A DNA stretch of 64,000 nucleotides from Bacillus sp. es.036. GTDB taxonomy: Bacteria > Bacillota > Bacilli > Bacillales > Guptibacillaceae. The notes beneath the pieces are model-generated. The model saw only the letters and a list, made by a program, of their open reading frames with translations, did not search any database and was not told the DNA's origin. Made by a program: the position numbers and the translations under genes. Of this stretch, positions 60,266 to 64,000 are shown piece after piece (within the stretch, counting starts at the first letter, position 1; every line of letters begins with the position of its first letter). The stretch covers positions 1,550,001 through 1,614,000 of the forward strand of contig NZ_PDIZ01000001.1 of the NCBI RefSeq assembly GCF_002563635.1, given 5' to 3'.

Positions 60266-60709
60266 TTATTCATTTAACTGATTAATCTGATCAATGACAT
60301 CATTAATCTCTGTTAAGGTTTGGAATGCATCCGTATTTTCAACCATCGAAGGATCCAAATTTCCATCTTCTATATTCTTTAAAAATTGATCAATTGTATT
60401 CATAGCTTTTTCATTTCGATCAACAATGTTTTGATGGAGTTCCGCTCCAACTTTCGGCGCTTCTAACTCGTTAAATTCCTGTATATCTTTCTTCATCTCT
60501 TCAAGTCGACTTTCAAATTCATTCAATGCCTGTTCATCATTAATCGCCTGTTTGGCTAAAGTAGGAGCTTCATTCGCAAAATCACTCGCCTCACTAGCGT
60601 ATTCACGTGCCTCATCGACATAGTTTAGCGTACTGTTCACATCCTCGAGAAAAGAACAGCCTCCGAGAAATAAGATTGTCGTAACAAAAACGATCGCTAT
60701 TTTCTTCAT
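60266..60709 (-). CDS. DUF6376 family lipoprotein
   Basis: 147 residues. MKKIAIVFVTTILFLGGCSF has a clear lipobox (LGGC). The mature part, FLEDVNSTLNYVDEAREYASEASDFANEAPTLAKQAINDEQALNEFESRLEEMKKDIQEFNELEAPKVGAELH, is the acidic helical DUF6376 sequence common in Bacillus. Function is unknown. The ATG at 60709 follows AAGGGAGG; a TTG at 60751 lies far upstream. Confidence 0.88.
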   Translation of the reverse strand: MKKIAIVFVTTILFLGGCSFLEDVNSTLNYVDEAREYASEASDFANEAPTLAKQAINDEQALNEFESRLEEMKKDIQEFNELEAPKVGAELHQNIVDRNEKAMNTIDQFLKNIEDGNLDPSMVENTDAFQTLTEINDVIDQINQLNE

Positions 60710-60873
60710 TTGTATTCCTCCCTTAATTTCCCGAACATATAATAGGCTCAAAACACATCTTTCATGCTTAGCTTTTATACGAATCAGAAAAAATTAGGTT
60801 TCATTAACAGTGAAAATCATCTCATCTAGTCAATAGGAAGTATTTCATTTACTCCGGATGACTTATTGGTGAT

Positions 60874-61227
60874 TCATGACTTAGCTAATGTTCCCTGGTG
60901 AAAGAACAGTTGCCATTGATCCTCATTTTTTCTCCATATCGAACTTCGAAGCGTTTGTTGATTTCTCGTTTTATCATGAACCCGATATGTAGCAAGCATC
61001 ACATCTTTTGCTAAAGGGTGAATGTCAAAATCAGATAATGTCATTTCTCTTAGCGAAAGCCCTCCTTCTACTGCATCCTTTTTACTCCAAATCGTTCCCG
61101 AACTTCCAAACTCAAAAAAATCAGTAGCGAGTATAGAATTTAACTTCAATGAGTCCTCCCTCAATTGAGGCGTAAGTAGCTCCTTTTCCAGATGGAATAT
61201 CTGTGTTTTGATTTCATCGATTCTCAT
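60874..61227 (-). CDS. SnoaL/NTF2-like protein (DUF4440)
   Basis: 117 residues. IKTQIFHLEKELLTPQLREDSLKLNSILATDFFEFGSSGTIWSKKDAV and MLATYRVHDKTRNQQTLRSSIWRKNEDQWQLFFHQGTL match the nuclear transport factor 2-like fold of DUF4440 proteins. No catalytic residues can be fixed. ATG 61227 follows AGAGGTG. Confidence 0.85.
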   Translation of the reverse strand: MRIDEIKTQIFHLEKELLTPQLREDSLKLNSILATDFFEFGSSGTIWSKKDAVEGGLSLREMTLSDFDIHPLAKDVMLATYRVHDKTRNQQTLRSSIWRKNEDQWQLFFHQGTLAKS

Positions 61228-61560
61228 GTTTTCACCTCTCATTTTTTACCATTACCTCCATTTTACTCCTTCAAAAAACCAGTAGCAGCAGTAATTTTAA
61301 CGAAATTATTGATGTAAGCGGTTAAGTGAACGGCTATGCATTGAAATTCACTCAAGGATAATTTAACCTATTAGGGTAGGTATAAAAGATAACTGGATGA
61401 TGGACACTTTAAAAGAAAAATACAATGAGTTACGTCCCATTTTTCTTCTGTCGCTTGATTAGTGCCTTTTACATATAATCAGGCTTTTGAATACCTTAAC
61501 ATGGTTTTGCCTTACGATAGAACAAACAAGCGTAATTGCTTAAAAGAAGGAGAAGTGACT
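61228..61560. other. 333-nt region before yjlC
   Basis: A TATAAT -10 (61474-61479) lies 82 nt before the yjlC start, but its -35 is poor (TCGCTT at 17 nt). A possible weak cre TGTAAGCGGTTAAG (12 of 14) is at about 61313-61326. The ATTGAAATTCACTCAA stretch (61340-61355) is only faintly like a Rex box. No further gene was found; a longer plus-strand reading from 61462 lacks a ribosome binding site. Confidence 0.5.
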
Positions 61561-61992
61561 ATGTCAGAATCAATCACAACCGAAACAAGCGAAAAACGCG
61601 TTCCTACTCAAGACGAGCGCGAACTGCTTGATCAGCTTTTAGATCCTAAAGTTCAGGAGTCACTAAGCGTACTTGTAAAGGAACTACCTAAAGTAACAGA
61701 ACTTGTCAATATGATGTCTAAATCATATGATACCGTACAAGCTCTCGCAACAGATGATGTATTAAAAAATGATACTGTCGAATTCATGTCTGAAATTCTT
61801 CACCCTGTCAAAAATTCAGTAAAAGACGTTGCTGCTAATGCTATTGAAGCAAAGGATGAAGCAGAAAAAAGCTCTGAAGTTATTGGCCTTTTCGGACTTT
61901 TGAAAATGCTCAAAGATCCACAAGCTCAAAAACTTTTCAGATTTGTAAATGCCTATCTTAAAGTTTCAGGCGAAAAAAGCAACCAAAAATAA
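61561..61992 (+). CDS. yjlC: DUF1641 family protein (YjlC-like)
   Basis: 143 residues. LDQLLDPKVQESLSVLVKELPKVTELVNMMSKSYDTVQALATDDVLKND and VIGLFGLLKMLKDPQAQKLFRFVNAYLKV are DUF1641 motifs. In B. subtilis YjlC precedes Ndh in a Rex-controlled pair, and here the same order is kept, 30 nt before ndh. AAGGAG lies 8 nt before the ATG at 61561. It may support or regulate the NADH dehydrogenase at the membrane. Confidence 0.88.
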   Translation: MSESITTETSEKRVPTQDERELLDQLLDPKVQESLSVLVKELPKVTELVNMMSKSYDTVQALATDDVLKNDTVEFMSEILHPVKNSVKDVAANAIEAKDEAEKSSEVIGLFGLLKMLKDPQAQKLFRFVNAYLKVSGEKSNQK

Positions 61993-62022
61993 TACTGATC
62001 TGCTAGAAATGGAGGAACAATC

Positions 62023-63204
62023 ATGTCAAAACAAATAGTCATTTTGGGCGCAGGTTATGGTGGGCTTCTTTCTGCTTTATCCGTACGTCAATACTTAAAC
62101 GAATCAGAAGCAACTGTTACATTAATCAACAAAACACCAACACACCAAATCATTACTGAATTGCACCGGTTAGCTGCTGGTAATATCTCTACTGAGGCTG
62201 CGGCACTTCCACTCGACAAGTTATTAAAAGGAAATGACATTAACCTTAAAGTTGCAACGGTTGATTCTTTCTCTGTTGATAACAAGGAAGTGAAGCTTTC
62301 AGATGGCTCTACACTTTCTTACGATGCACTAGTCGTTGCACTTGGTAGTAAAACTGCTTACTTCGGCATTCCAGGACTTGAAGAAAACAGCATGGTTTTG
62401 AAGTCTGCTGAAGATGCAAACCGTATCCACGCTCATGTGGAAGAACGCATTAAGAGCTTTGCAGCGTCAGGTGACGAAGCGGACGCTACGATCCTTATTG
62501 GCGGTGGCGGTCTTACAGGAACTGAGCTCGTAGGCGAACTAGCTGATGAAACACCTAAGCTTGCTCGTAAGTACGGCGTAGATCCAGCTAAAATCAAATT
62601 GAAGCTTGTTGAAGCGATGCCTAAGATTCTTCCAATGCTTCCGGACGAATTGATTAATCGTGCAATGACTAGTCTTGAAAAGCGCGGCGTTGAATTCCTA
62701 ACAAACCTTCCTGTTACAAATGTTGAAGGTAACGTCGTTGAACTAAAAGACGGTCAAAAGATTGTAACAAACACATTCGTTTGGACAGGTGGCGTTCAAG
62801 GTAACCCGCTCGTTGGCGAATGCGGTATTGAAGTAAATCGTGGCCGTGCAACGGTGAACAATTACCTGCAATCCACTTCACACGAGAATGTGTTCGTAGC
62901 TGGAGACAGTGCTGTTTACTTCAAACCAGGAGATGAGCGTCCTCAACCACCTACAGCTCAAATCGCATGGCAGATGGGTGACCTAATCGGGTATAACTTA
63001 TATGCTTACCTTTATGACAAAGACTACAAAGAATTTGAACCCGTTAACTCAGGTACATTAGCAAGTCTTGGTCGTAAGGATGCAGTTGCTCAAATCGGCG
63101 GTAACTCAACCTCTCTCAAAGGACTTCCTGCATCTGTGATGAAAGAAGCAAGTAACGTTCGTTACCTTTCACACATTAAAGGTTTGTTTGCATTAGCATA
63201 CTAA
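62023..63204 (+). CDS. ndh: type II NADH dehydrogenase
   Basis: 393 residues, within one residue of B. subtilis Ndh (YjlD). The FAD loop is IVILGAGYGGLLSALSVRQYL, the NADH loop TILIGGGGLTGTELVGELA, followed by TFVWTGGVQGNP and FVAGDSAVYF (FAD). The C-terminal helix NVRYLSHIKGLFALAY binds the membrane. It passes electrons from NADH to menaquinone without pumping protons. Regulation by Rex is known in B. subtilis; a clear Rex box was not found here. Confidence 0.95.
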   Translation: MSKQIVILGAGYGGLLSALSVRQYLNESEATVTLINKTPTHQIITELHRLAAGNISTEAAALPLDKLLKGNDINLKVATVDSFSVDNKEVKLSDGSTLSYDALVVALGSKTAYFGIPGLEENSMVLKSAEDANRIHAHVEERIKSFAASGDEADATILIGGGGLTGTELVGELADETPKLARKYGVDPAKIKLKLVEAMPKILPMLPDELINRAMTSLEKRGVEFLTNLPVTNVEGNVVELKDGQKIVTNTFVWTGGVQGNPLVGECGIEVNRGRATVNNYLQSTSHENVFVAGDSAVYFKPGDERPQPPTAQIAWQMGDLIGYNLYAYLYDKDYKEFEPVNSGTLASLGRKDAVAQIGGNSTSLKGLPASVMKEASNVRYLSHIKGLFALAY

Positions 63205-63230
63205 ATGACGAATCACTTTCTATAAAGATA

Positions 63231-63265
63231 AAAAAAGTGCTGGGAATTGTCCCAGCACTTTTTTT
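63231..63265. terminator. bidirectional terminator between ndh and the sucrose hydrolase gene
   Basis: AAAAAAGTGCTGGGA and TCCCAGCACTTTTTT pair around a 4-nt loop. Confidence 0.92.
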
Positions 63266-64000
63266 CATATAATAAAATCTGGTTTTGTACCTTTTACAAT
63301 TTGATTTAAAGGATATAAGTCACCTGTAACTCCGTGGCAACATACGACATTCATGCCTTCTAAAAACATTCGACTCGTAAACACAGTTTCGCCATGATCA
63401 CAAAAGATTTCAATGCTTGAGGAATCTATAAAAAGACGAATTTGATGCTTCTCTTTTTGTTTTCTTAAGGCATATCTTTTTGTACCAAATTCTTCAGCAT
63501 AAACTTGGGTCATATTTGATCGATCAAGACAATACTCTTCTCCATTTGAAGAGAAAACCACGGTTTCATTACCTTCATTTCTAAAAATAACTTCAAATTC
63601 TTGGTCGACTTCAATGACCATTTCAAATGAACGGGAAGTTAATTGGTGATTCGTTTGCAGATCCTGCCCCTTTTCCCTCAGCTCTCTTAGCTCTTGAAGA
63701 GGCTGTTGTAATAAACGATTCCCCTCAACCTTAACTTCTCTCGGCAACGTTAACATGTGAGCCCACATATTTTGGTCTGTCGGATAGATGCTCTTTGAAT
63801 TGCCTAACCAGCCAATTAGAATCCTTCTTCCATATGCATCCTCATAAGTTTGTGGAGCATAGAAATCAAACCCTTTGTCTAGTTCGAAATATTCGTGGGC
63901 ATTCAGTTTACCCGTAGCAACATCTAATACATCACTAATACAATACACCACCGAAAATACATTGTTATACTGATACTTATTTGTACTCAGCTCACCCTGA
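63265..64000 (-). CDS. sucrose-6-phosphate hydrolase (GH32), C-terminal part, runs off right edge
   Basis: The frame is open from the stop at 63265 to the right edge, so the start is outside. Visible parts are FELDKGFDFYAPQTYED (with the acid/base-region blade) and RRILIGWLGNSKSIYP, followed by MLTLPREVKVEGNRLLQQP, and the beta-sandwich LFIDSSSIEIFCDHGETVFTSRMF. These are typical of SacA/ScrB invertases that cleave sucrose-6-phosphate inside the cell. The catalytic N-terminal Asp (NDPNG) is not in the window. No transporter or regulator for sucrose is visible here. Confidence 0.9.
   Translation of the reverse strand, partial: QGELSTNKYQYNNVFSVVYCISDVLDVATGKLNAHEYFELDKGFDFYAPQTYEDAYGRRILIGWLGNSKSIYPTDQNMWAHMLTLPREVKVEGNRLLQQPLQELRELREKGQDLQTNHQLTSRSFEMVIEVDQEFEVIFRNEGNETVVFSSNGEEYCLDRSNMTQVYAEEFGTKRYALRKQKEKHQIRLFIDSSSIEIFCDHGETVFTSRMFLEGMNVVCCHGVTGDLYPLNQIVKGTKPDFII

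Noticed and set aside
61340-61355. Rex operator before yjlC-ndh
   Set aside because: ATTGAAATTCACTCAA lacks the full TTGTGAA/TTCACAA arms; listed only as a faint resemblance.
61462-61560. Longer N-terminus for the yjlC reading
   Set aside because: The ATG at 61561 has AAGGAG at good distance and matches the family start; the extension has no site and would include the -10 region.

Overview
The window looks like a chromosomal segment of a Gram-positive, endospore-forming Bacillaceae with moderately low GC. Supporting signs are the Bacillus subtilis-like block ypsC-rnpB-gpsB-ypsA-cotD next to mrfA/mrfB, a HutP-controlled hut locus, CcpA-type cre sites, a sigma-K-like promoter before cotD, the yjlC-ndh pair and strong GGAGG ribosome binding sites. 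Genus is not fixed; a marine or alkaliphilic Bacillus relative is plausible (inference).

Region 1 (1-26.7 kb) is a catabolic island for an acyl-CoA-type substrate, almost all on the minus strand. Three units can be read: 26612-23431 (acyl-CoA ligase, carboxyltransferase beta), 23327-17102 (ACAD11-like acyl-CoA dehydrogenase, SDR, thiolase, SDR, acyl-CoA ligase, TetR regulator), and 17022-2319 (15 genes: hydroxyacyl-CoA dehydrogenase, enoyl-CoA hydratase, thioesterase, APH-type kinase, ComB-family phosphatase, FadE-type dehydrogenase, SDR, PaaG-like isomerase, a complete Liv-type ABC importer, acyl-CoA ligase, phosphotriesterase-family hydrolase). Each unit begins with the same palindrome, close to CATACTAACCGGTTAGTATG, so the local TetR protein probably controls all three. 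The kinase and one dehydrogenase match the two halves of ACAD10/ACAD11. With the lactonase-like hydrolase this suggests a route for 4-hydroxy acids or gamma-lactones rather than only ordinary fatty acids (inference).

Region 2 (26.7-44.1 kb) is mostly core genome: an M32 carboxypeptidase, small hypotheticals, the rRNA methyltransferase YpsC, RNase P RNA with promoter and terminator, gpsB, ypsA, a repeat-containing CotD, and an operon mrfA-mrfB-cNMP/CBS/DUF294-DnaQ exonuclease. A nucleotidyltransferase, a YyaL/DUF255 protein, a DUF6241 protein and a small Cys-rich protein follow.

Region 3 (44.1-50.6 kb) is histidine utilisation, rearranged relative to B. subtilis into hutU-hutI-hutG and hutP-hutH. 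The second unit has its own promoter, a perfect cre site, and a HutP-type NAG triplet cluster abutting a terminator between hutP and hutH.

Region 4 (50.6-64 kb) carries class I fructose-bisphosphate aldolase, an AraC-type regulator with a degenerate receiver domain, two paralogous small membrane-anchored proteins, a MerR-like coiled-coil protein, a penicillin acylase-family hydrolase, branched-chain aminotransferase, a SatP/YaaH acetate transporter, a histidine phosphatase pseudogene, a lipoprotein, an NTF2-like protein, yjlC-ndh and the 3' part of a sucrose-6-phosphate hydrolase running off the right edge. No CRISPR array, tRNA, insertion sequence or prophage was seen.
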